Source: Rheinheimera baltica DSM 14885 (GTDB lineage Bacteria > Pseudomonadota > Gammaproteobacteria > Enterobacterales > Alteromonadaceae). From it: a stretch of DNA of 64,000 bases. This document shows positions 24,975 through 33,567 of the stretch, piece after piece. The position numbers and the translations under genes are program-made. Every line of letters starts with the position of its first letter. Positions within the stretch are counted from its first letter, which is position 1. The stretch is from assembly GCF_000425345.1 (NCBI RefSeq), contig NZ_AUDG01000004.1, positions 1-64,000 of the forward strand, written 5' to 3'. Under the pieces are notes generated by a model. It searched no databases. It saw only the letters and a list, made by a program, of their open reading frames with translations, and had not been told where the DNA came from.

Positions 24975-25436
24975 ATGTTTCAATTATTTAAAACGCTACT
25001 GGATAAAGTAAACGACGGTTTGGCCGCTGCGCCAGCCAGTAAACTAAGCTATGGCCTGAGCGAACCCGAGCTGGCCTGTGTATCATTAATGCTGATGGTG
25101 GCGCATGCCGATTTTAGCAGCGACGATGAAGAGCAAGCGTTAGCGCAAGAGTATGTAAAACGAGAATTCTCATTATCAGACACTGACGCCAAAGCGGTGG
25201 TGGCTTTGGCCGATAAGCAGGCATCAGATGCCATTTCGCTGCACCAGTTTACCGCCCAGTTAAAGCAGCTAAGCTACGAAGCAAGGTTGGCATTGCTGGA
25301 TAGCTTATGGCAACAGGCTTATGCCGACGGTGTACTGGACCCGAACGAAGAAGCCATGCTGCGTAAAATTGCCGATTTATTGTTTATTCGCCATGGTGAT
25401 TATATTCAAGCCAAACTGGCGGTTTGCGGTAGCTGA
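24975..25436 (+). CDS. TerB-family protein
   Basis: A 153-residue all-helical acidic protein. The ATG at 24975 has an AGGA site; an upstream in-frame start at 24840 lacks one. It shows two TerB-like acidic motifs (MLMVAHADFSSDDEEQA and QAYADGVLDPNEEAMLRKIADLL), as in tellurite-resistance TerB and in the central domain of DjlA. It probably binds metal or acts as a scaffold, but no ter operon is nearby. Confidence 0.8.
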   Translation: MFQLFKTLLDKVNDGLAAAPASKLSYGLSEPELACVSLMLMVAHADFSSDDEEQALAQEYVKREFSLSDTDAKAVVALADKQASDAISLHQFTAQLKQLSYEARLALLDSLWQQAYADGVLDPNEEAMLRKIADLLFIRHGDYIQAKLAVCGS

Positions 25437-25493
25437 TAATAACTCAGCCACAAGCTTAACTATACAACAGCGAACAAGGGGTTCGCTGCGGAG

Positions 25494-25799
25494 TTAATCT
25501 TCACGCTTATGTAGCACTTCACCTTCAATAGTTTGCTGCTCAGACGATGACGCGCTGTATTGCCCCTGCGCACCTTGCTGACGTTGCTGCCAGGCTTTAA
25601 TTTTGCTGCGATGACGAAACAGTAAAATAGGAATTAAAATCCAACTAAGCAGCAACATAAACACCAGTATTGCTGCGCCAGCTAATAGCATTAAGCCCAA
25701 AATTAACCACGCCAGCAACCGCTGCAACGGGCCAGCGCTTTGACGTCTGGCAAAATGTTGCTGCCATTGGCTACTTTGCTGTTTAAAAGATGAAAACAT
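25494..25799 (-). CDS. Small membrane protein of unknown function
   Basis: A 101-residue protein with a basic N-terminus, a long hydrophobic region (about 28-62) probably forming one or two helices, and a polar Gln/Ser-rich tail ending with KRED. AGGT lies a few bases before the ATG. No family is recognised. It is convergent with the TerB-like gene. Confidence 0.55.
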   Translation of the reverse strand: MFSSFKQQSSQWQQHFARRQSAGPLQRLLAWLILGLMLLAGAAILVFMLLLSWILIPILLFRHRSKIKAWQQRQQGAQGQYSASSSEQQTIEGEVLHKRED

Positions 25800-26147
25800 A
25801 TCGACCTCAAGTTAGGTTACCGTCGGGGCGTTGCCTATCGCACGGCAATCCCAAACTCACGTCTGATAACAAAGCATATACTAATGACGCTGAGTACAGG
25901 CTGAACCCGACGCTAACTGCCGGGCGGTACAGCATTAGTATGGGCGACAGGCAACAAGTTCAATATTTACCGGGTAAATTAGGCGTGATGCTAAACTGTC
26001 AAACAGCACCGGTTTGCCTTAAACTAACCGCTGAAGCCCTGGATGGGCTGAAACGAGCCCCCAGGGATGGGTTTACGGCGTGTTAGTGTAGACAAACCGA
26101 TGACAAGTTAAACCTAAACTGACTGGCATTAGCTAAGTTGCCGCGCT
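25800..26147. other. Intergenic region with inverted repeats
   Basis: The segment contains ATACTAATG (from 25877) and CATTAGTAT (about 25931) as a spaced inverted repeat. A G+C-rich stretch near 26036-26075 reads GCCCTGGATGGGCTGAAACG then AGCCCCCAGGGATGGG and can fold on itself. A 98-codon frame crosses it but lacks a ribosome site and family features, so I do not call it a gene. Confidence 0.4.
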
Positions 26148-27326
26148 TTACTCCGTTTTATTACTCAGCGCCCAGCGCACTATTTCACCCCACGATGGCT
26201 CTTTGCCATACATTTGCATGCCACGCAAAAACACCCGGCCAGCCACCCGGCGCATCCAATATACGGTTGCCAGTAATAACAGTACCGACAGCACTGGCTG
26301 CCACCAGGGTACCGTAACCATCGCCATTTTTACCGGCATAGCGGCGAACGATGTTAGTGGAATAAAGCTAAGCAGTGTCATGCCCCAACCCGCCGGGCTG
26401 TCTATCACTAAAAACGTAAACACCATAGGTAACCAGGTAATCATCATTACGGCACTTTTACCGCTGTTGTTTGGGTCGTCAATAGAGGCGGCTATCGCGC
26501 CCATAAAACTGGCGCACAGCACAATGCCTAACAAAGCAAAAGGAATTAACCATAGCACCACACTGATATTAAGCCAGCTTAAATCTACCGCTTTTTTGGC
26601 AAAAACACTGACCACAGTATAAACCAATAACATAACCAAACCCGATGTCAGCATAGCTTTTAACGCACTAAAACTGTGCCCCAACACTTTGCCATCCATC
26701 CACTGCTGCGGGGTAACAATGGCGGTTAACTGCTCGGTGACACGCTGCTGCTTCTCGCCGGTAATGCTCGTTAGTACCTGGCCAAAAGCGGTCGTTAAGC
26801 CAACAAACAGCAGTATCAATGCGCCCATTGCTATCATTTTTTCTGGCGTATCTTTACCTTTATAACTTTCATCCAGATAGCGTGTACTTATGGTTACCGG
26901 TTGCTCAAGCTGGTTTAGTTGCTCAGCATTTAGTCCCATTTTTGCCGCTGTTTGCTGTCGGTAATGTTGCTGCAATACACTCTCTAGTTGTGTCAGCCAC
27001 TTTTTGCCGGTAAGGGTATGAACGATTAATTGGCCCTGATCTTCAGTGACGACTGCATGCCAGGAATCGTCAGTACGCATTTGCGCCAACTGGTCGGCAA
27101 CGTTAATGCTGGGGCGCTGAAACTGGAATTGCTCTGTGTTGGCCAGCGTCAGCTCAACCGGCACAGCGATACGGTAGGTTTGCCGGCTTTCATCAGTAAA
27201 ATAACTCCACAACGCGATGGCGCCCATCACGCAAATCATCAGCAAATACGATATCAGCTGCTGCTTCCACTTAAAAAAGCGTAAAAACTCCCAGTGCGCC
27301 ACAATTAAACTTTGACGAGAAATCAT
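26148..27326 (-). CDS. ABC-2 exporter permease
   Basis: A 392-residue permease of the NatB/ABC-2 type, with a first helix at about 22-44 and a large extracytoplasmic domain (about 45-175). Further helices follow, with the family segment FGQVLTSITGEKQQRVTEQL and five C-terminal helices. Its ATG overlaps the stop of the ATPase gene by 4 bp, which implies translational coupling. The substrate is unknown; NatAB-like systems export sodium or act on lipids or peptides. Confidence 0.85.
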   Translation of the reverse strand: MISRQSLIVAHWEFLRFFKWKQQLISYLLMICVMGAIALWSYFTDESRQTYRIAVPVELTLANTEQFQFQRPSINVADQLAQMRTDDSWHAVVTEDQGQLIVHTLTGKKWLTQLESVLQQHYRQQTAAKMGLNAEQLNQLEQPVTISTRYLDESYKGKDTPEKMIAMGALILLFVGLTTAFGQVLTSITGEKQQRVTEQLTAIVTPQQWMDGKVLGHSFSALKAMLTSGLVMLLVYTVVSVFAKKAVDLSWLNISVVLWLIPFALLGIVLCASFMGAIAASIDDPNNSGKSAVMMITWLPMVFTFLVIDSPAGWGMTLLSFIPLTSFAAMPVKMAMVTVPWWQPVLSVLLLLATVYWMRRVAGRVFLRGMQMYGKEPSWGEIVRWALSNKTE

Positions 27327-28252
27327 GCCGCTACCTCCGGTTGCTGTTTTGTCATGGCCGCCAAATACAATTGATGTAAATCAGCGGTTTGCATTTCTAC
27401 TTGCGTTAACTCGGCTAATGGCATCAATTGTTTTAAACAATCCGCTACCCCTACTTCATCAGCTAACGTCAACATAAAGTGGTTTGCCTGCAACGGCTCT
27501 ACGCCATTAATGGCTGGAAGTTGCTGCAATTGCGACACGGTAACACTGCTGTTAAAGCCCACTTTCATCTGCCGCAACGGCTGACTTTGTTGTTGAATTT
27601 GTTGCAAGGTACCGGCTAACACCACCTGCCCTTGTGCCATTAACAACATATGGTCTGCCAGTTTTTCTACCATCGCCATCTGATGCGCGCTTAGAATAAC
27701 GGTCATACCTTTGGCTTTAAGTTGTTGTAAAAACAACACCACTTTTTCCTGGTTTATGGGGTCCAGTCCGGAAAAAGGCTCATCAAGAATTACCAGCGCC
27801 GGTTGGTGCAATACCGCAGCAATGAGCTGTACCTTTTGCTGATTACCTTTAGACAGTTGTTTGAGTTCGTCATGCCGCCGTTCGGTTAAGTCAAAAACCG
27901 CCAGCCAATGTGCCATCTCTTGCATCGCGCTGGCTTTACTTAAGCCATGCAACCGCGCCAGATACAGCAGGTTTTTCTCAATACTTTTATCCGGATACAA
28001 ACCTCGATCTTCTGGCAAATACCCTAATAGCCTTCTGGGAACATGATCGAAGTGTTGCTGCTGATAGCTCACCATAATGCTGCCACTATCCGGCTGTGTC
28101 ATGCCCACCAGCATACGAATAATGGAACTTTTACCTGCTCCATTTGGGCCCAGCAGGGCAAATATTTCACCACTGTTTATTTGAAAGCTAACGTGTTTCA
28201 CCGCCTGCACAGACGCATAAGCTTTACTGATGGCGGTTACGATAAGTTGCAT
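27323..28252 (-). CDS. ABC-2 exporter ATPase
   Basis: The 309-residue ATP-binding subunit has Walker A GPNGAGKSS, a Q-loop region (LPEDRGLYPD), a signature variant LSKGNQQKV, Walker B LVILDEPFSGLDP and the switch His (SAHQ). The C-terminal ~80 residues form the DUF4162-like extension common in NatA/CcmA-type ATPases. It is first in a two-gene operon with the permease. Confidence 0.9.
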   Translation of the reverse strand: MQLIVTAISKAYASVQAVKHVSFQINSGEIFALLGPNGAGKSSIIRMLVGMTQPDSGSIMVSYQQQHFDHVPRRLLGYLPEDRGLYPDKSIEKNLLYLARLHGLSKASAMQEMAHWLAVFDLTERRHDELKQLSKGNQQKVQLIAAVLHQPALVILDEPFSGLDPINQEKVVLFLQQLKAKGMTVILSAHQMAMVEKLADHMLLMAQGQVVLAGTLQQIQQQSQPLRQMKVGFNSSVTVSQLQQLPAINGVEPLQANHFMLTLADEVGVADCLKQLMPLAELTQVEMQTADLHQLYLAAMTKQQPEVAA

Positions 28253-28612
28253 AGTCAGTCCTGTTGTCAGGCAGCGAAAACGCCACCAGTATCCCTATGT
28301 AAAGACTAGAAGCTTATCATTGCCGAAGACTCTGGGGCTAACAGCAATTTGTTAGTAAATATGTAAAAACCCTAGTTAAATTGATCTAGATACAGAGCAA
28401 GTAATAAAGCGAATTGATATCTGCGACGTTAATGGAAATCGCCTTGTCTCATCGTGTACGGTGTATAACGGTTTGCATTTGAGCCAACTCTGAGTTATTG
28501 CTATTGTTAAGAAAATTGCCGAAGCGGTCTTTTGCATTATGCCTCGTTTTTTAAGTAAGGCGCCATTCTCCAACGCTCAGCTAGGGTGTTATAAGCCTGG
28601 CGTTAGCAACCT
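28253..28612. other. 360-bp divergent intergenic region
   Basis: It separates the ABC operon from the GGDEF/EAL operon. I see no RNA gene or repeat, and no confident promoter or operator. Confidence 0.35.
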
Positions 28613-30949
28613 ATGATGATATTCCGGTCTCTGCGCACCAAACTCATCCTCGTTATGTTGCTTCTACTGAGTTTACTGGCTACGGCTACCGGCCTTGCCA
28701 CACTTAGCACAATGAAGCGTGACAGCGAAGCCCAGGCCAGGCAAATTCTTAGCGTCGCCAGCAAGGTGTTAAAAGAAGCGTTAAACAACCGGGCCCAACA
28801 ACTTAGCAGCAGTGTGCGTATATTGGCTGCAGACTTTGGTTTTCGCCGCGCTGTTGCTACTGCTGAGCAAGAAACTATCGAATCTGTTCTTGCTAACCAT
28901 GGTAGCCGCATTAACGCCAAACTCATGCTATTACTGGATACCGATGGTAGTTTACTCGCCAGTTCAGCTGCGGGCATAGTTGCAACCGATATTGCGCCGC
29001 TGTTTAGTCAAACTCTGGGCAACAGCACTGTACCGGTAGCCGATATCATTCATTTAGCGGACCAGCCTTACCAACTTGTATTAGCGCCGGTTAACGCGCC
29101 AGCTCTTATTGCCTGGGTTGGCATGGCATTTCCATTGGACACGCCGCTGGCAGAGCAAATCCAGGGCGTTACCGGGCTTGATATCAGCTTTGTCGGCGCA
29201 CAGCAACAACACTACACCTTGTTTACGTCCACACTCGACTTAGCTCATCAGCAAAGCTTGCCTAACTTACTTCCAACGTTAATGGCGCATACCGGCACCG
29301 TGCAGGACGACTTGGAGCAAGACTATATTTCCATGGCAATACCGCTGGATATGCAGCGACAACTTTGGGCAGTGCAACACTTGCCTAATCAACGTTGGCT
29401 TAGTAGTTATCAGGAATTTCGCCAACAATTATTAATGATCTTCGGCGCCGCGTTAACGCTATCGTTAATAGTAGGAATTTTATTTGCCAGAAGTATTACC
29501 CGACCATTAAATGCACTTAGTCATTTTGCCCAGCGCATCGGCCAGGGTTTTGATGCTGCAGCACCACTAGGTGGCAGTGATGAAGTCGGCTTACTTAGCC
29601 GCACCCTAACCACCATGCAGCAAGATATTCGGCAGCGGGAACAACAACTCATTTTTAATACCGAGCACGATACACTTACCGGCTGCTTTAACCGGGCTGC
29701 GGTTGAGCGCTTATTGCAACCCTGGCTAGAGCAGCGAGATGGCTGCTTAGTACAGCTTAATATCCAACAATTCAAAAACATTAACGATGTGCTTGGCTTT
29801 AGTAATGGCGATAAATTATTGCAGCAACTTGCACAACGTCTACAGCACCTTAGCTCCGCACCAGCCTTACTCGCCCGACTGGGCGGCGACGAGTTTTTAC
29901 TACTTTATACCGATAATCTGCTGCTTGAGCAGGTGCAAGAGCTGCTGCAACCCTTACTAAACGGCTACTTACTGCAACGTTCAACCATTAATTTAAAACT
30001 CACGGCAGGCATTTACAACTTTAGTTGCGGCCAACTTAACGTGAACGACGCATTACGCCGGGTTGATATTGCGCTAGACAATGGCCGCCACACTCCGGAC
30101 AGTGTTGCCTTTTACCAACAAGGCCAGGATGAAAGCCATCAACGAGAGCTGACGTTGATACGCGACTTGCCCAACGCCTTGCAAAGCGGCCAATTTTACG
30201 CCGTGTATCAGCCCAAAGTCGACATTAAGCTAAAACAATGCCGCAGTGCCGAAGCGCTTATTCGTTGGCAGCATCCGGAATTTGGCTTTGTGCCACCGGA
30301 TCAATTTATCAAGTTAGCGGAACACTCTGGCAATATCGGTTTAATTAGTAACTGGATGTTGGAAAAGGTCATTTCGCAAGCAGCTATCTGGTGGCGGGAG
30401 AGCATGCCACTGCAATTAGCAGTAAATTTATCGGTGTCCGACTTACTCAACCCGTTACTGGCTGATCAAATATCTCTACTGCTAAAGCAACACCAACTAC
30501 CGGCAGCTGCTTTAGCGCTTGAGGTTACCGAAAGCGCTGTGATGGAAGATACCGCTTCGGTGATAGCGCAATTACAACGTTTGCGTTCACTCGGTATTAC
30601 ATTGTCTATTGATGACTTTGGCACGGGTCAGTCATCGTTAGCCTACTTAAAGCAATTACCTGTGCATGAAGTTAAAATTGACCGCGCCTTCGTTAAAGAC
30701 ATTGAACACAATGCCAATGATGCATTAATTGTTAGTGCAACCACGCAGCTGGCGCATAGCCTTGGGCTTACGGTTACGGCTGAAGGGCTGGAAAATCAGG
30801 CTGGACTGGCGTATCTGGTAGACTGTGGCTGCGATAAAGTTCAGGGGTACTTTTTTGCCCGACCGCTTAAGCCGGAACAATTTGAACCCTGGCTACAACA
30901 ATTACCGCAGCAATTGGCTGAAAGCCTTAGTATACAGAGCGTAAAATGA
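28613..30949 (+). CDS. Membrane sensor with degenerate GGDEF and intact EAL domain
   Basis: A 778-residue protein with two membrane helices flanking a periplasmic sensor domain (about 35-265), a HAMP domain (about 285-340), GGDEF (about 350-505) and EAL (about 515-765). GGDEF keeps the loop RLGGDEF, but the metal-binding segment DxDxF reads NIQQF and no RxxD site is present, so cyclase activity is doubtful. The EAL domain has AEALIRW, NLSVSD, EVTESAVMED, IDDFGTG, VKIDRAFV and TAEGLEN, so c-di-GMP hydrolysis is expected. It overlaps the next gene by 4 bp (ATGA), forming an operon with a DUF3034 protein and a truncated haemoglobin. ATG 28616 is an alternative start. Confidence 0.9.
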   Translation: MMIFRSLRTKLILVMLLLLSLLATATGLATLSTMKRDSEAQARQILSVASKVLKEALNNRAQQLSSSVRILAADFGFRRAVATAEQETIESVLANHGSRINAKLMLLLDTDGSLLASSAAGIVATDIAPLFSQTLGNSTVPVADIIHLADQPYQLVLAPVNAPALIAWVGMAFPLDTPLAEQIQGVTGLDISFVGAQQQHYTLFTSTLDLAHQQSLPNLLPTLMAHTGTVQDDLEQDYISMAIPLDMQRQLWAVQHLPNQRWLSSYQEFRQQLLMIFGAALTLSLIVGILFARSITRPLNALSHFAQRIGQGFDAAAPLGGSDEVGLLSRTLTTMQQDIRQREQQLIFNTEHDTLTGCFNRAAVERLLQPWLEQRDGCLVQLNIQQFKNINDVLGFSNGDKLLQQLAQRLQHLSSAPALLARLGGDEFLLLYTDNLLLEQVQELLQPLLNGYLLQRSTINLKLTAGIYNFSCGQLNVNDALRRVDIALDNGRHTPDSVAFYQQGQDESHQRELTLIRDLPNALQSGQFYAVYQPKVDIKLKQCRSAEALIRWQHPEFGFVPPDQFIKLAEHSGNIGLISNWMLEKVISQAAIWWRESMPLQLAVNLSVSDLLNPLLADQISLLLKQHQLPAAALALEVTESAVMEDTASVIAQLQRLRSLGITLSIDDFGTGQSSLAYLKQLPVHEVKIDRAFVKDIEHNANDALIVSATTQLAHSLGLTVTAEGLENQAGLAYLVDCGCDKVQGYFFARPLKPEQFEPWLQQLPQQLAESLSIQSVK

Positions 30950-31779
30950 GAGTGACGTTACTTAGCACCTTAGTCGCCTTGTTGTTTAGCGCAGCAAGTA
31001 GCGCAGGGAGCAAAATTATTGCCACCGGCGGAGCAACCTCGATTGAAGGCAGTGCTGGCGGCGGTATAGTGCCCTGGGCGGTGGTAAATGGCTATGCCAG
31101 TAGCGGAGAATGGGCAACCAACGTCTTTGCAAGCCAGGTTGGCGTGGATGATTTTACGTTAAATGCTTATGGCGCCAGCCTAAGCTACGATAATAACTGG
31201 GAATGGTCGGTTGCCAGACAAACATTTAAACTTGATACGCTTGGCGGCGAACTTCGCCAGGACATTTTTGGCGTTAAATATCATATTGCCGGGGAACTGC
31301 TATACACTGCACTGCCGCAAATTAGCATAGGCGCGCAATACAAAATTCACCGCGACTTTGCCCTACCCCATGCCGTTGGGGCTCGCAGTGACAGCGGGCT
31401 AGACCTTTATTTGGCGGCCAGTAAGGTATTTTTTGATCAAATAGCAGGCCGCAATCTGCTTCTTAATGCCACGCTCCGTGCCACTAAAGCCAACCAAACC
31501 GGTTTACTGGGTTTTGGCAGTGCTGACAATAATAACTACCAACTGATGTTTGAAGGCTCAGCCGCCGTGCTACTTAATTACAATGTTGCACTGGGCGCTG
31601 AATTTAAACAAAAGCCGAATAAGCTTGGTTTTGCCGCTGAACAGCACTGGCGCGATATTTTTATTGCCTGGTTTATTAACAAACAGCTGTCACTCACCGC
31701 CGGCTATGTCGATCTGGGTAAAGTGGCAGGATTTAACAGCCAGCAAGGTTATTACATGTCGCTGGAGGGAACCTGGTAA
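30946..31779 (+). CDS. DUF3034 outer-membrane beta-barrel-like protein
   Basis: This 277-residue exported protein (signal about 1-20) matches the DUF3034 family by IIATGGATSIEGSAGGGIVP, then LRQDIFGVKYHIAG, then QISIGAQYK. Alternating hydrophobic strands and a C-terminal aromatic (MSLEGTW) suggest a small outer-membrane barrel. It is coupled by 4-bp and 1-bp overlaps to the c-di-GMP enzyme and the globin. The family's function is unknown. Confidence 0.82.
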   Translation: MRVTLLSTLVALLFSAASSAGSKIIATGGATSIEGSAGGGIVPWAVVNGYASSGEWATNVFASQVGVDDFTLNAYGASLSYDNNWEWSVARQTFKLDTLGGELRQDIFGVKYHIAGELLYTALPQISIGAQYKIHRDFALPHAVGARSDSGLDLYLAASKVFFDQIAGRNLLLNATLRATKANQTGLLGFGSADNNNYQLMFEGSAAVLLNYNVALGAEFKQKPNKLGFAAEQHWRDIFIAWFINKQLSLTAGYVDLGKVAGFNSQQGYYMSLEGTW

Positions 31780-32189
31780 TGAAGTGGATATTTATCTTTG
31801 TCCTATTAATTTCAGGTTGCAGCCAGCAAAGCGCACCCAGCCTGTATCAGCAGCTTGGCGCCGAAGCAGGAATTGAAGCTATTGTGGATGGCTTACTGTA
31901 CGAAATTGAGCATGATAAACGCATAGTGCATCATTTTGCCGACACGGATATTGCGCGATTTCGCCGTTTATTAGCAGAGCAACTGTGTCAGTTAAGCGGT
32001 GGACCCTGTGTTTATACTGGCGGTACTATGCAAGAAAGCCATACTGGCTTTAATATCTCATTGGCTGATTATGACGCTTTGGTAGAAGGCTTAATTAGTG
32101 TGATGCAACGGCAGAACATCAGTATTGCGGCACAAAACCAGTTGTTGGCATTACTGGCACCAATGTATAAAGATGTTAGTTACCGCTAA
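31779..32189 (+). CDS. Group 1 truncated haemoglobin, predicted lipoprotein
   Basis: A 136-residue protein with a lipoprotein signal (IFIFVLLISGCSQQ) followed by a trHbN-type globin: SLYQQLGAEAGIEAIVDGLL, then HHFADTDIARFRRLLAEQLCQ, GGPCVYTGG and the haem-ligand region MQESHTGFNIS with the proximal His. A globin anchored by lipid to the envelope would meet O2 or NO outside the cytoplasm. The start overlaps the DUF3034 stop by one base, so it is the third gene of the operon. Confidence 0.88.
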   Translation: MKWIFIFVLLISGCSQQSAPSLYQQLGAEAGIEAIVDGLLYEIEHDKRIVHHFADTDIARFRRLLAEQLCQLSGGPCVYTGGTMQESHTGFNISLADYDALVEGLISVMQRQNISIAAQNQLLALLAPMYKDVSYR

Positions 32190-32199
32190 ATGTTTTTGC

Positions 32200-32424
32200 T
32201 TACTGCCCGGTTAAACGGAAACTCAATTTACGACTAAGTGGGGCAAAGATAAATACCAGCGGAAATGCACAAGCGTGCGCGTAGGCATAGGCTCGAAACC
32301 AGGCATAAAAAAATTCTGTAAACCAGCCTAAATTAATAAATGTAAGAATACCCGACATTAAAAAAGCCATAAAACCAGACATAATAAATGCGAATAAAAT
32401 TGGCTGAAAACGCGCAGGAAACAT
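32200..32424 (-). CDS. DUF2798-family small membrane protein
   Basis: A 74-residue protein from ATG 32424 with a GGAG site. It has two membrane helices and the DUF2798 features RFQPILFAFIMSGFMAFLMS and AFPLVFIFAPLSRKL. Function is unknown. It is convergent with the globin gene. Confidence 0.75.
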   Translation of the reverse strand: MFPARFQPILFAFIMSGFMAFLMSGILTFINLGWFTEFFYAWFRAYAYAHACAFPLVFIFAPLSRKLSFRLTGQ

Positions 32425-32564
32425 AATTAAAACTCCGAAGCGATAAGTGTACAAAACCAAATAGCCTAAAACGATGCGACTTTAGCACAAATTACCGGAT
32501 GCGGTGTTTACGACACGCCAAAGCGCTGTTATAACGCGGCGTTCTTCTATTTGCAGGAGCTGTT

Positions 32565-33527
32565 ATGCATAGTATGGTTTTCCTTGATGCCGCCTCGATG
32601 GGCGACACTGATTTGTCTGCCCTATCTAATACGGCAATCCCCCTTACCTGTTATGACCATACGACAGAACAGCAGGTGGTGCCGCGCTTAGCTCAAGCCA
32701 GTATCGCCATTGTAAACAAGGTACAGCTTACAGCCGACATGCTATTGCAACTACCACAACTAAAACTGATCTGTGTAGCGGCAACCGGGGTGAATAATGT
32801 TGACCTTGTTGCAGCACAACAGCAGGGGGTTGTCGTTTGTAATGTGCGAGGCTATGCCGACACTGCCGTAGCGCAACATGTTTTTGCTTTATTGTTACAG
32901 CTAAGCAATAAAGTGCAGCAATATCATCAGGCTGTGCGCGTTGGCCATTGGAGCCAAAGCCGTCATTTTTGTTTACTGGATTACCCAATAACAGAGCTGG
33001 CCGGCAAAACCTTCGTTGTTATTGGCTACGGCGCTTTAGGCCAAGCCAGTAGTAAGTTAGCCCTGGCTTTTGGCATGCAGGTTATTATTGCAGAGCAACA
33101 AAATGCGCCATATTGCCGTGAGGGTCGCGTGCCGTTTGCCGCAGCGTTAGCACAAGCCGATGTTATTTCGCTACACTGCCCGCTGACTCCACTCACCGAG
33201 CGCCTGTTCAACCAACAAACCTTTGCCGCCATTAAACCTGGGGCCTTGCTCATCAATACCGCACGTGGCGGCCTGATTGATGAACTGGCATTACTTGACG
33301 CCCTACAGCATGGAACATTAGGCGGAGCGGCATTAGATGTGCTGACGCAAGAGCCGCCTTTAGCTGACAATCTACTTATTCAGGCCAATCTGCCTAACTT
33401 ACTGCTTACGCCACATGTCGCCTGGGCAAGCGCGGAGGCACGCCTGCGCATGGTTCAGCAGTTAGCCGACAACATTACGGCGTACACAGAGGGCAATACA
33501 CAGAACCAAATATGGCCGACAGGTTAA
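32565..33527 (+). CDS. D-2-hydroxyacid dehydrogenase (glycerate/hydroxypyruvate type)
   Basis: A 320-residue NAD(P)-dependent reductase. It has the Rossmann motif VIGYGALG (GxGxxG), catalytic Arg in NTARGGLIDE, Glu in LTQEPP and His in TPHVAW. The N-terminal half holds the substrate motif AATGVNNVD. Similarity is closest to the hydroxypyruvate/glyoxylate reductase group, and the exact substrate is not certain. The ATG has an AGGAG site. Confidence 0.88.
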   Translation: MHSMVFLDAASMGDTDLSALSNTAIPLTCYDHTTEQQVVPRLAQASIAIVNKVQLTADMLLQLPQLKLICVAATGVNNVDLVAAQQQGVVVCNVRGYADTAVAQHVFALLLQLSNKVQQYHQAVRVGHWSQSRHFCLLDYPITELAGKTFVVIGYGALGQASSKLALAFGMQVIIAEQQNAPYCREGRVPFAAALAQADVISLHCPLTPLTERLFNQQTFAAIKPGALLINTARGGLIDELALLDALQHGTLGGAALDVLTQEPPLADNLLIQANLPNLLLTPHVAWASAEARLRMVQQLADNITAYTEGNTQNQIWPTG

Positions 33528-33567
33528 ATTCAGGCTACACTGCCGAAAAAAGTACACAGTAAATACT

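Noticed and set aside
25790-26086. 98-codon plus-strand frame
   Set aside because: It starts antisense inside the adjacent membrane-protein gene, has no ribosome site and no recognisable features, and covers a self-complementary stretch.
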